From contig CALAJT010000017.1 in the NCBI GenBank assembly GCA_937923145.1, positions 31,342 through 95,341 of the forward strand: a DNA stretch of 64,000 bases, given 5' to 3'. Source of the DNA: an uncultured Rubritalea sp. GTDB lineage: Bacteria > Verrucomicrobiota > Verrucomicrobiia > Verrucomicrobiales > Akkermansiaceae. Each line of letters opens with the position of its first letter. The stretch's first letter is position 1. The notes beneath the pieces are model-generated. The model was not told the origin of the DNA, searched no databases, and saw only the letters and a list, made by a program, of their open reading frames with translations. A program made the translations under genes and the position numbers. Positions 1 to 7,869 of the stretch are shown here, one piece after another.

Positions 1-250
1 CCTCAAACGTAAGGGAAAAGTTTGGATCCGCGTGTTTCCACACAAATCAGTAACAGCAACTCCAGCCGAGACTCGTATGGGTAAAGGTAAGGGTTCTGTT
101 GACCGTTGGGTTGCTGTCATAAAGCCAGGAACAATGATCTTCGAAGTAGCAGGTGTTCCAGAAGCATCAGCAAAAGAAGCACTCCGCCTTGCATCTAACA
201 AGCTCGGATTCCGCACACGCTTTGTTGTTCGTAACAAGCTAGCTAAATAA
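1..250 (+). CDS. rplP: 50S ribosomal protein L16, C-terminal part
   Basis: This is the 3' end of the L16 gene; the 5' end lies outside the window. Reading starts in frame at base 2 ([16 protein letters not shown]) and includes the L16 signature [17 protein letters not shown] followed by [13 protein letters not shown]16 binds 23S rRNA near the A site and the peptidyl transferase centre. A start at the GTG at position 32 would be wrong, because the frame stays open and L16-like upstream of it. It is the first gene of a tightly spaced ribosomal operon and ends 28 bases before rpmC, in the usual S10-cluster order (L16, L29, S17). Confidence 0.97.
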   Translation, partial: LKRKGKVWIRVFPHKSVTATPAETRMGKGKGSVDRWVAVIKPGTMIFEVAGVPEASAKEALRLASNKLGFRTRFVVRNKLAK

Positions 251-278
251 TTAACTAACCATAGAAACAACAACTATT

Positions 279-482
279 ATGGCAAAATCAAGCGAACTAC
301 GTGAACTTTCTAAAGAAGAACTCACTAACCGTCTCCGTGACCTCAAACAAGAAGGTCTCAATCTCCGTCTCCAAGCATCCACTGGACAGCTAGAGAATAC
401 CGCCCACATCAAAGCTGTACGCCGCGAAATCGCTCAAGTGAATACTATCTTCACTGAGACTCGTGACAAAGCTGAAAACTAA
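279..482 (+). CDS. rpmC: 50S ribosomal protein L29
   Basis: A 67-residue protein with the L29 pattern: an N-terminal helix with LRELSKEELTNRLRDLKQE, then ASTGQLENTAHIKAVRREIA, which matches the conserved two-helix hairpin. L29 sits at the peptide exit tunnel and docks trigger factor and SRP. Length is normal for the family. The start ATG has no Shine-Dalgarno sequence; it follows an A-rich leader (aacaacaactatt), as do the other genes of this operon. It lies between rplP and rpsQ, as expected. Confidence 0.97.
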   Translation: MAKSSELRELSKEELTNRLRDLKQEGLNLRLQASTGQLENTAHIKAVRREIAQVNTIFTETRDKAEN

Positions 483-506
483 TACACATAGAAAACAATA
501 TATACT

Positions 507-761
507 ATGAGCGAAAATACACATTTACGCAAAACACGTGTTGGCAACGTAGTCTCTACTTCAATGGACAAGACAATCGTCGTCGAATACACCGCCCGCG
601 TCCCACACCCACGCTTCAAAAAGATCGTTAAGAAAACTAAAAAGTTCTACGCTCACGATGAAGAAAGCAAAGCTGCAGTAGGTGACAAAGTACGTATCAC
701 AGAAACCAAGCCTATCTCTAAAAAGAAATGCTGGGTTCTCACTGAGATCCTTACACACTAA
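507..761 (+). CDS. rpsQ: 30S ribosomal protein S17
   Basis: An 84-residue S17 with the OB-fold pattern RKTRVGNVVSTSMDKTIVV, followed by HPRFKKIVKKTKKF and the conserved DKVRITETKPISKKK. S17 is a primary 16S rRNA-binding protein of the small subunit. Length is typical. It starts 24 bases after rpmC behind an A/T-rich leader without a Shine-Dalgarno sequence. Confidence 0.97.
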   Translation: MSENTHLRKTRVGNVVSTSMDKTIVVEYTARVPHPRFKKIVKKTKKFYAHDEESKAAVGDKVRITETKPISKKKCWVLTEILTH

Positions 762-787
762 TCATTAACCACTAACTATTTAATACA

Positions 788-1153
788 ATGTTACAAATGG
801 AAACAAGCGTAGCGATTGCCGATAACACAGGCGCTCGCTCAGCAAAAATGATCGGCGTTCTAGGTACTCGTTCTAAGATTGCAAACGTAGGAGACATCAT
901 CACAGCACACGTGCGTGAAGCTATCCCTACAGCATCAGTCAAGAAAGGCGCAGTAATCAAAGCAGTTGTCGTAAGAACAGCTGCACCTATCCGCCGCAGA
1001 GACGGATCCATCCTTCGTTTCGACAGCAACGCTATCGTTGTAATCGACAAAGATGGTAACCCTAAAGGCACACGTATCTTCGGACCTGTAGCTCGTGAAC
1101 TCCGCGAGAAGAAGTTCATGAAGATCGTATCACTCGCTCCAGAGGTGCTCTAA
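788..1153 (+). CDS. rplN: 50S ribosomal protein L14
   Basis: A 121-residue L14 beginning [20 protein letters not shown], the typical family N terminus, and containing the [20 protein letters not shown] stretch and the [14 protein letters not shown]-terminal signature. L14 lies at the subunit interface and binds 23S rRNA. The second ATG at position 797 is possible, but the first matches homologues better. No Shine-Dalgarno sequence precedes it. Confidence 0.97.
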   Translation: MLQMETSVAIADNTGARSAKMIGVLGTRSKIANVGDIITAHVREAIPTASVKKGAVIKAVVVRTAAPIRRRDGSILRFDSNAIVVIDKDGNPKGTRIFGPVARELREKKFMKIVSLAPEVL

Positions 1154-1178
1154 ACCACTAACACGAAAGATAACGAAC

Positions 1179-1406
1179 ATGAAGACTAACACTCACGTTA
1201 AAAAAGGCGACGAAGTAACTGTCATCTCAGGTAACCACAAAGGTAAATCAGGTAAAGTGCTGTCAATCAATACAGCAAAGAACCAGGTAATCGTTGAAGG
1301 CGTCCGCAAGATGAAAAAAGCAGTAAAGCCTACACAACAAGGTGAAGAAGGTGGAATCCAGGAGCTTGACGGCCCTATCCACATCTCCAACGTAAAGAAG
1401 GCTTAA
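1179..1406 (+). CDS. rplX: 50S ribosomal protein L24 (short form)
   Basis: A 75-residue L24 with the N-terminal KOW motif ([20 protein letters not shown]) and the following [18 protein letters not shown]. It is shorter than the roughly 103 residues of the E. coli protein and stops after the core barrel at [12 protein letters not shown]24 starts large-subunit assembly. It is the last gene of this operon here: rplE, rpsN, rpsH and the rest of the usual spc cluster do not follow, and a terminator comes directly after. Confidence 0.96.
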   Translation: MKTNTHVKKGDEVTVISGNHKGKSGKVLSINTAKNQVIVEGVRKMKKAVKPTQQGEEGGIQELDGPIHISNVKKA

Positions 1407-1432
1407 TTTAAAGAGCTCTCTTAGAAAAATTC

Positions 1433-1475
1433 AAAAGCGCCCTAGCTGATAATCAGCTAGGGCGCTTTTTTCTGC
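1433..1475 (+). terminator. Strong intrinsic terminator after rplX
   Basis: An 18-base arm (1433-1450) and its exact reverse complement (1452-1469) form a near-perfect hairpin with a 3-base TAA loop. It is GC-rich in the middle (GCGCCCTAGCTGA) and ends in a T-run (TTTTTT). This is a classic Rho-independent terminator 27 bases after the rplX stop, so it ends the ribosomal operon. Confidence 0.93.
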
Positions 1476-1708
1476 CTATGAAGATCTATCAGATACGATG
1501 GATTATTTTACATTATGTAGCATGTCATAGATATTTTAAAATAATTAATATCTATTAAAATTAAATATCGACTTTCTAAATACTCTGTGTAAGTTAAGCA
1601 ATCTATTGCCCCCGTCATACAACATCCCCCAGTACCAGCGTTTAAGTGTTTAAGCCTCCATTTGAAGTTTCCCTGCACCTAACAGCTTCCCCCTAAAAGA
1701 ACAATAAT

Positions 1709-2317
1709 ATGCGAAATACCATACTCTTACTTTTTTCTGTAGTGACTCTAGCACCAGCTGCTAATGCTCAGACTTATGTGAATTTTTCAAGCTTTGACCA
1801 AACTGCTATCGAAAGTGCGGCAGGTCAAAATTTCTCACTACTGACAGGAAGTGTGAACTTTAAAAGAACCTCTGGAACCTCTGGAACTATCCAATCTGTA
1901 TCTGGTGTAAATACGATTAGACTAGTTGGTGGAGCTCCTACTACCTACACTATGACCTTTAGTGGATTAGCTGGGCATAATATCTTCTTAACTGATTTTG
2001 AGACCATGTCTAATTTAGAACAGTCTACTTTTACCACTAATGGTGGAAACTGGGTAGCTGCAGATGCAGGTAATGGACTTTACCAAAACATTACAGGTGT
2101 AGGATCATCTTCTGTGAGCTTCCAAGGATTAAATGGAGTTCCTGGACCTTATGGACAAGGACTAGAATTCAGCTCTCTGAATGCGACCTCGATGAATTGG
2201 ACTCTCGATAAGGGAAATAATGGTCTAAAAATTGGAGCAGAAGCAGTTCCAGAGCCATCCAGCACCGCCTTACTAGGTCTTGGCGCTCTAGTACTTCTCG
2301 TTCGCCGTAGAATATAA
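1709..2317 (+). CDS. PEP-CTERM sorting domain surface protein
   Basis: A 202-residue exported protein. Residues 1-20 are a signal peptide (MRNTILLLFSVVTLAPAANA). The middle is a Ser/Thr/Gly/Asn-rich, beta-type segment without a recognised domain. The C terminus is a textbook PEP-CTERM signal: VPEPSSTALLGLGALVLLV followed by the basic tail RRRI, which the exosortase system recognises at the inner membrane. It probably ends up at the cell surface or in exopolymer. No exosortase gene lies in this window. It starts 20 bases after a CCCCC run and has no Shine-Dalgarno sequence. The precise role is unknown. Confidence 0.85.
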   Translation: MRNTILLLFSVVTLAPAANAQTYVNFSSFDQTAIESAAGQNFSLLTGSVNFKRTSGTSGTIQSVSGVNTIRLVGGAPTTYTMTFSGLAGHNIFLTDFETMSNLEQSTFTTNGGNWVAADAGNGLYQNITGVGSSSVSFQGLNGVPGPYGQGLEFSSLNATSMNWTLDKGNNGLKIGAEAVPEPSSTALLGLGALVLLVRRRI

Positions 2318-2455
2318 TTCTTGCAGTTAATCATTGCAAATCTCTTATCTTACGTTTCCACGTAGACTCAAAACTTTTATATAATCAACTAAAATAATAC
2401 GATTAAGCAGATACCCCGGCAATTATTCCACCACTCCCCCCAAATCGACAACATT

Positions 2456-3067
2456 ATGAAATATACTATTATCACACTCACTTCTGCAGCGTCTCTAACA
2501 TGTGCAGCTAATGCTCAGACATTTCTAAGCAATGGCTTCACTGGATCTGGGATCACGTTTACTGCACCTTTTGCTGGCTCACTTGGTGTTCCTAAATCAT
2601 TTGTTAGTGACGACGGTTCCGCTACAGTGACTTCTCAAAGATTCGGGATGCTTGCTGGAGACTTTGGTAGTCAGACTTTAACCCACTCATTTGGAGAAGG
2701 TTCTACTTCAGCAACTATTAATGACAGCTTCGTAATAACTTTCAGCGTCATAACTTCGAGTTTTTCATTCGCTGCAACTCTTAATGATGACGCTTCATTC
2801 AGCGCTAATCCCACTCCACAGTCTTTTAGTATTGAAGCATATTCTGGAGGATCATTGATTAATAGTCATAGTATTATTATAGGTAGTGGAAATTCATCCT
2901 ACACTCTTAATGGAGCTAATTTTGATGAAATCAGATTCATCGAGACTGGAAATATTAGTAGAGACAATGAGGTCTTCACATTTGATGCAGCAAGTGTTCC
3001 AGAGCCATCGAGCACAGTGTTACTTGGACTAGGTGCAGTTGGCCTACTAGCTAGACGTAAAAGGTAA
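2456..3067 (+). CDS. PEP-CTERM sorting domain surface protein (second copy)
   Basis: A 203-residue exported protein built like the preceding gene: signal peptide (MKYTIITLTSAASLTCAANA), a Ser/Thr/Gly-rich beta-type body with no recognised enzymatic motif, and a C-terminal PEP-CTERM signal (VPEPSSTVLLGLGAVGLLA) ending in RRKR. The two proteins share signal and anchor but their bodies differ clearly, so they are at most distant paralogues. The leader before the ATG again has a run of six Cs. Likely processed by an exosortase encoded elsewhere; function unknown. Confidence 0.83.
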   Translation: MKYTIITLTSAASLTCAANAQTFLSNGFTGSGITFTAPFAGSLGVPKSFVSDDGSATVTSQRFGMLAGDFGSQTLTHSFGEGSTSATINDSFVITFSVITSSFSFAATLNDDASFSANPTPQSFSIEAYSGGSLINSHSIIIGSGNSSYTLNGANFDEIRFIETGNISRDNEVFTFDAASVPEPSSTVLLGLGAVGLLARRKR

Positions 3068-3176
3068 TTATTTCATAATAAGTATAATAGCAGGCTGCGT
3101 TCCATTGCATAAATGCTATAAATCAGGATTTATGACCTCTATTTAAGCCCGCTCTGGTAAAACTGGAGCTGGGGTT

Positions 3177-4481
3177 TTATTCGTCCTTTGGAGGACATTT
3201 CACCTCATAGTCACTTTTACCAGTGATCAATCTAGCTCCTCTACTTCCAAATATGTAGGTCCATGCCCAGCTGAATATTACGGAAACTTTACTACGGAAA
3301 TTTACTAAGAATAAAACATGCACTGCTACCCAGATAAACCATGCGGGGAAGCCTTTTAGCTTGAACCCACGTATATCTGCAACGGCTTTATTACGCCCGA
3401 TTGTCGCTAGGTTTCCTTTATCAAAGTAACTAAACTCTCCTCTCTCGACCCAAGTGTCGTCCTCTAGCTCATGACGGATAATATTGCCAACATATTCTCC
3501 ACCTTGGATAGCTCCCTGAGCCACACCAGGCACAGGCTCACCAGTTTTGGCTGACTTCGCAGATGCTTGGTCACCTATCACGAAAACCTTAGGGTAAGCT
3601 GGAACACTGAGATCTGGTTCTACAATGACCCTGCCAGAACGATCTAGCTCTACACCTAGAGATTCACCTATCGGAGATGCCTTTACACCAGCTGCCCAGA
3701 AGACATTATTAGCAGCGATAAAGTCTTCACCACACATTACTCCATCAGCACGGACTTCTGTCACGCGATTACGTAGCATGATCTCTACTCCGAGTTCTTT
3801 TAGCTGATCATATGCATCGTCTGAGCTTTCATCTGGAAATGATTTTAGAATTCTATCTCCACTTTGAATCAAAATCACTCTGGCAGTCTTCGTGTCCACC
3901 TGTCTAAAATCATCGGGAATAGAGCGAGCTACTTCAGCCATAGCACCAGCCATTTCACAGCCAGTAGGACCACCGCCTACCACTACAAATGTTAAGCAAG
4001 CTTCCCGAGCCTGAGGGTCTGTCTCCACCTCGGCAGCTTCAAATGCTAATAAAAATCTGCGCCTAATTTCAGTAGCGTCATCGAGAGTCTTTAATCCTGG
4101 AGCATGCTCGCTCCACTGGTCATTACCAAAGTAGGAATGCGTAGCACCAGCTGCCAATACTAGATAATCATAGCGCATCGGCTGCCCTTTTACATAAACC
4201 TTCTTCTGGCTTAGGTCCACACGCTCTACTGCACCGAGAACTGATCTAAGATTCTTCTGATTACGAAAAATTTTACGAATAGGCGCCGCAATATCCGATG
4301 GATTCAAAGCCGCTGTAGCCACCTGATACAGTAGTGGCTGGAATAGATGATAGTTTCTCCGATCAATGAGAATAACTTCAACATCTGTCTTCTTCAGTTT
4401 CTTAGCAGCAGCCACACCACCGAATCCTCCCCCCACGATCACTACACGAGGTTTTCTTTCTTTCTTAGATTGTTTCGTCAT
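3177..4481 (-). CDS. ndh: Type II NADH dehydrogenase (NDH-2)
   Basis: A 434-residue single-subunit NADH:quinone oxidoreductase that feeds electrons to the quinone pool without pumping protons. An N-terminal FAD-binding Rossmann motif VVIVGGGFGGVAAAKKL is followed by DRRNYHLFQPLLYQVATAAL, characteristic of NDH-2. A second nucleotide-binding motif VVVGGGPTGCEMAGAMAE binds NADH, and a late FAD contact reads VFVIGDQA. Near the C terminus a hydrophobic stretch (WFIWVAVHVLFLVNFRSK) matches the membrane-associating part of the family. It is transcribed alone, convergent with the PEP-CTERM genes. Confidence 0.93.
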   Translation of the reverse strand: MTKQSKKERKPRVVIVGGGFGGVAAAKKLKKTDVEVILIDRRNYHLFQPLLYQVATAALNPSDIAAPIRKIFRNQKNLRSVLGAVERVDLSQKKVYVKGQPMRYDYLVLAAGATHSYFGNDQWSEHAPGLKTLDDATEIRRRFLLAFEAAEVETDPQAREACLTFVVVGGGPTGCEMAGAMAEVARSIPDDFRQVDTKTARVILIQSGDRILKSFPDESSDDAYDQLKELGVEIMLRNRVTEVRADGVMCGEDFIAANNVFWAAGVKASPIGESLGVELDRSGRVIVEPDLSVPAYPKVFVIGDQASAKSAKTGEPVPGVAQGAIQGGEYVGNIIRHELEDDTWVERGEFSYFDKGNLATIGRNKAVADIRGFKLKGFPAWFIWVAVHVLFLVNFRSKVSVIFSWAWTYIFGSRGARLITGKSDYEVKCPPKDE

Positions 4482-4565
4482 CAGTTAGTTATATCTCTTT
4501 AATACCAGTGTTCTAAACCCGATATCACGTTTTGCAAGGTTGAGATCTTCTTTTTGACGCCTATT

Positions 4566-4660
4566 TTATAGCCTGCGTCTTGTTGCAATAGTTATCGCAG
4601 ACAATCCTAGTAATAGAGTAGAGCTAGGCGTTACACGAGCATATGTTACACGAGTAGACA
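4566..4660 (-). pseudogene. Relic of a PEP-CTERM gene tail
   Basis: On the minus strand this intergenic stretch reads, in one frame up to a TAA at 4566-4568, VTPSSTLLLGLSAITIATRR then RL. That matches the PEP-CTERM anchors of the two genes at 1709-3067 (V-PEPSST-LLGL...RRR) but lacks the central PE. The frame stays open upstream without a convincing start or body, and a 10-bp direct repeat (GTTACACGAG at 4630-4639 and 4645-4654) lies across its beginning. This looks like the surviving 3' end of a lost surface-protein gene. The match is short, so chance remains possible. Confidence 0.5.
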
Positions 4661-4810
4661 CTAGAATGTTAGTTGATATTTTAGATATAAATTTTTCACA
4701 TAAAACACATTTTACTACAGTAGAACTATTGTCGTATTTTAAAATTTGATTATTTTATGTCTACTCTTTATCCAGAAAGCTACATTTGCTATTTCATTAG
4801 TACGCCAAAA

Positions 4811-5734
4811 ATGAATATTAGCGAGATAATCCATATTGAGAAGAATGTGGACGAAGTTTACGCCTATCTCATGGACTTTAGACTATGGTCAGAGTGGTCT
4901 CCATGGCTAGTATGCGAACCAGATGCTGAACTTAAATTCAAAGAGAACTCCTACATCTGGGAAGGCGAAGTCGTAGGCGCTGGAAAAATGACTCTCATAG
5001 AGAGTGATAAAAATCAGCGTATGGTCTATGATCTGGAATTTTTCAAACCATGGAAATCACATGCTGGTGTGCAGTTCGATCTCAGCCCCAGCGACAGCGG
5101 TATGCAGTTAGTCTGGACTATGCAGAGTAGCCTACCTTGGTTCATGTTTTGGCTAAAACCGATGATGATACGCATAATCTCGATGGACTACCAACGTGGG
5201 CTCAGAATGCTCAAAGAAAAACTAGAAACTGGCAAGATAAACTCAAAACTCGAGTTCTCCGATCTCAAACCTATTGATGGTTGTCACTATATAGGAATCG
5301 AGACTACATGCTCTATAGATGATGTGGATACACGCATTAGAGCAAACTTCACAAGACTGATGGAACTCCCACTCAAGAATAAACTCGAAAGTGATGATGA
5401 AAACTTAGTCCCATTTACCATCTATCATAAATGGAATATAGGCAAAGGAATCGTCAGCTATATCTGCTGTATTCCCATCAAAGAAAAACTCAAGAATATC
5501 GCCAAACTCCCTTACGAGACTGTCAGTGGATATCGCCCACCGTGCGATGCCTTCGTAGCCACGCATACTGGAAGCTACCAGCACTTAGGCAATGCTTGGG
5601 CAGCGGCAATGAATAGAGCTCAGAATAAGGTCATCGCTCAAAACAAAAAGATCAGCCCATTCGAGATCTACATCACAAATCCTCATGAAGACGAAGGCGA
5701 TATGATCACTAAAGTGTGTATCCCATTGCGATAG
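4811..5734 (+). CDS. SRPBCC + GyrI-like effector-binding domain protein
   Basis: Two small-molecule binding folds in one protein of about 307 residues. The N-terminal half (to about 145) is an SRPBCC/START-like domain: VDEVYAYLMDFRLWSEWSPW, then WEGEVVGAGKMTL, typical of the polyketide-cyclase superfamily. The C-terminal half resembles the GyrI-like/AraC effector-binding domain (AFVATHTGSYQHLGNAWAAA and FEIYITNPHEDE). There is no DNA-binding domain. The fusion is known in uncharacterised bacterial proteins and probably binds a hydrophobic ligand. The ATG at 4811 is preferred because the fold begins there; an upstream in-frame ATG at 4757 would add 18 residues without domain similarity. Confidence 0.78.
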   Translation: MNISEIIHIEKNVDEVYAYLMDFRLWSEWSPWLVCEPDAELKFKENSYIWEGEVVGAGKMTLIESDKNQRMVYDLEFFKPWKSHAGVQFDLSPSDSGMQLVWTMQSSLPWFMFWLKPMMIRIISMDYQRGLRMLKEKLETGKINSKLEFSDLKPIDGCHYIGIETTCSIDDVDTRIRANFTRLMELPLKNKLESDDENLVPFTIYHKWNIGKGIVSYICCIPIKEKLKNIAKLPYETVSGYRPPCDAFVATHTGSYQHLGNAWAAAMNRAQNKVIAQNKKISPFEIYITNPHEDEGDMITKVCIPLR

Positions 5735-5808
5735 ACATTCATTCTCTCACATTCTGAGATTGCTTTTTGCACCATTGCCCACTACTTCTCTGTCTAGAAA
5801 TTAAGATC

Positions 5809-6690
5809 ATGAGCGATACACAAAAAATTTGGTTAGACGGAGAAATTGTTGATAAATCAGAAGCTAAGATTTCCGTGTTTGATCACGGTCTCCTCTATGG
5901 CGACGGCATCTTCGAAGGCATCCGTATGTATAGCGGCAGAGTCTTCCGTCTCACCGAGCACATTGACCGTCTCTTCGACTCAGCTAAGGCTATTCTCATG
6001 AAACTTCCTTGGACGAAAGAAGAAGTGATTCAAGCAACTGTCGACACAGTAAAAGCGAATAGTCTAACAGATGGCTACATCCGTCTCGTTATCACACGCG
6101 GCACCGGTGGACTAGGACTTAATCCTTACCTTTGTGAGACACCTTCGATGTTCATCATCGCTGCGAATATTCAGCTCTACCCTGAAGAGAATTATGAAAA
6201 TGGTTTAGAGCTAATCACCTGCGCCACACGCCGCCCGACACCAGCATCGCTCAGCCCACAGGTAAAATCTCTCAACTATCTCAACAACATCATGGCGAAG
6301 ATCGAGTGCATCCAGGCAGGCGTCATGGAAGGCATCATGCTCAATGAGCAAGGTCTCGTGGCAGAATGTACTGGAGACAATGTATTCATCCTTAAGAGAG
6401 GCGTAGTCTACACTCCACCAATAGCCGATGGCTCACTCGATGGCATCACTCGACAAGTAATCTTCGACCTCTGTGAAAGCGAAGGTATCGTGATCAAAGA
6501 GAAATCCATGACACGCTACGATATCTACACAGCAGACGAAGCATTCCTCACAGGAACAGCTGCAGAGGTGATTCCATTCGTAAAGCTAGACCAGCGCGAG
6601 ATCGGAGACGGTAAGCCAGGCGCAATCAGCCAGCAACTAATCACCGCATTCCGCAAGCTAGCGAATAGCGAAGGCACTCCTTGTGTTTAG
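5809..6690 (+). CDS. ilvE: Branched-chain amino acid aminotransferase (class IV PLP)
   Basis: A fold-type IV PLP aminotransferase of about 293 residues, making Leu, Ile and Val from their keto acids. Visible signatures: VFDHGLLYGDGIFEGIRMY near the N terminus, the region around the PLP lysine (PQVKSLNYLNNIMAKI), and EGIMLNEQGLVAECTGDNVF followed by TPP. The ATG at 5809 (MSDTQKIWLDGEIVDKSEAK) fits family N termini; the in-frame ATG at 5767 adds an unlikely extension. D-amino acid aminotransferase is an alternative, but the FEGIRMY and CTGDN patterns favour IlvE. Confidence 0.88.
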   Translation: MSDTQKIWLDGEIVDKSEAKISVFDHGLLYGDGIFEGIRMYSGRVFRLTEHIDRLFDSAKAILMKLPWTKEEVIQATVDTVKANSLTDGYIRLVITRGTGGLGLNPYLCETPSMFIIAANIQLYPEENYENGLELITCATRRPTPASLSPQVKSLNYLNNIMAKIECIQAGVMEGIMLNEQGLVAECTGDNVFILKRGVVYTPPIADGSLDGITRQVIFDLCESEGIVIKEKSMTRYDIYTADEAFLTGTAAEVIPFVKLDQREIGDGKPGAISQQLITAFRKLANSEGTPCV

Positions 6691-6706
6691 CCTTAGGTTG
6701 ATGAAA

Positions 6707-6952
6707 CTACTTCCCATCCCTACACTGTGACTTCTCACTAGGCTCGAGTCCCAGATGGATCAGATAAAGATCTTCTACCTTAGCTCTAGCCCAGGGAGTC
6801 TTTCGCAAGAACTTGAGACTAGATTTGACGCTTGGGTCACGGCTGAAGCAGTTGATACGAATTCGGAATGCTAGATCTTCCCAGCCGTATGCTTTCTCTA
6901 ACTCCGTAAGCATACGCTCCAGAGTGATGCCATGTAGTGGATCGTTGCTCAT
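6707..6952 (-). CDS. VF530 family protein (DUF2132)
   Basis: An 81-residue protein matching the small VF530/DUF2132 family: [20 protein letters not shown] then [20 protein letters not shown] and [15 protein letters not shown]. The family has a helical fold proposed to bind DNA; its cellular role is not established. It is convergent with ilvE (16 bases apart) and lies downstream of folA on the same strand. Confidence 0.85.
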   Translation of the reverse strand: MSNDPLHGITLERMLTELEKAYGWEDLAFRIRINCFSRDPSVKSSLKFLRKTPWARAKVEDLYLIHLGLEPSEKSQCRDGK

Positions 6953-7012
6953 TGAGATTGGTTTATAGATGGAAGAGACCCTCCTGTATAGAAAGTTAAT
7001 TTATTTTACTAA

Positions 7013-7495
7013 TTACCTGTAATATTTCCTGACCTCAAATTCCTCATAGGTTTCTAAAACCTCATACTCATCAAACGTGTCCTCAAACTCTGGGAAATAA
7101 GTATCCCCTTCATGGTCTTGGTAAACATGTGAGATGATAAGCTCATCAAAGTGTGGTAGAAATAGCCCGTAGATCTGAGCACCGCCAATGATGTAGACTT
7201 CTTGGCTCTGGAGATCCAGCTGATGAAGTTCATCTGGGGAATGGATCACGGTTGCGCCTTCGTCTGACCAGCCTTCATCTCTCGTGATCACGATGTTTTG
7301 ACGGTTAGGCAGGGGCTTGTATTTGCCTAGGGAATCCCAGGTCTTGCGCCCCATTACGATAGGATGTCCGGAGGTGGTGCGTTTGAACATCTTGAGATCC
7401 TCGGGCAGTCGCCACGGTAGGTCATTGTCCTTACCGATCACGCGCTCAGAGGTCATGGCTACGATGGCGGTGAGTTTGAGTGCATCCTTTTTCAT
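7013..7495 (-). CDS. folA: Dihydrofolate reductase
   Basis: A 160-residue DHFR reducing dihydrofolate to tetrahydrofolate with NADPH. Motifs include AIVAMTSERVIGKDNDLPWR at the substrate loop (LPWR with the following acidic LPEDLKMFK), HPIVMGRKTWDSLG at the NADPH phosphate-binding region, and VYIIGGAQIYGLFL. Length is typical. The usual partner thyA is not adjacent. It may be co-transcribed with the VF530 gene 60 bases downstream. Confidence 0.95.
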   Translation of the reverse strand: MKKDALKLTAIVAMTSERVIGKDNDLPWRLPEDLKMFKRTTSGHPIVMGRKTWDSLGKYKPLPNRQNIVITRDEGWSDEGATVIHSPDELHQLDLQSQEVYIIGGAQIYGLFLPHFDELIISHVYQDHEGDTYFPEFEDTFDEYEVLETYEEFEVRKYYR

Positions 7496-7869
7496 AAGAG
7501 AACCATGAGCTTGGATCTAGGGAGGGTCAACTCTCATCTGTTTAGAGTAAAATAATCCAGCTATGTCCAGTGATGGTAGTTTACTCAAAATCATCTAACT
7601 TTCTGAAAGCTTTCCCAATTTAGAGTATATATAGATTATTAATAAATATTATAATCTCTTAGAGTTCTTGCCTGTAGTTCATTTAGTTGCTCGATGCTGT
7701 TTGCTTACCACATTCTGCTGGCGGCACTCTTATTCACGCTCTTAGAATTTATACATGCAGCTTTTTGTTATGACAGATCTTGCTCAATATCGCCTCTATA
7801 TTCGTTGAAGGTATTGCGGTGAGTAGAGGCTGCTTTGTAAACCTCTGGTGATTCCCCATAACTAGTCTT
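7496..7869. other. Intergenic region, no clear gene
   Basis: About 370 bases between the folA start and the DUF58 stop. It is AT-rich and must hold the folA promoter. The only coding hint is a 42-codon ATG frame on the plus strand (7694-7822) whose product would begin with a hydrophobic, signal-like stretch (MLFAYHILLAALLFTLLEFI). It lacks a ribosome-binding site, so it is not called as a gene. Confidence 0.4.

Noticed and set aside
3105..3140. AT-rich hairpin (CATAAAT/ATTTATG) between the second PEP-CTERM gene and ndh
   Set aside because: Short AT-only stems with no T-run; not convincing as a terminator.
7541..7587. Inverted repeat GAGTAAA / TTTACTC upstream of folA
   Set aside because: Only 7 bp with a 28-base spacer and AT-rich, so likely chance.
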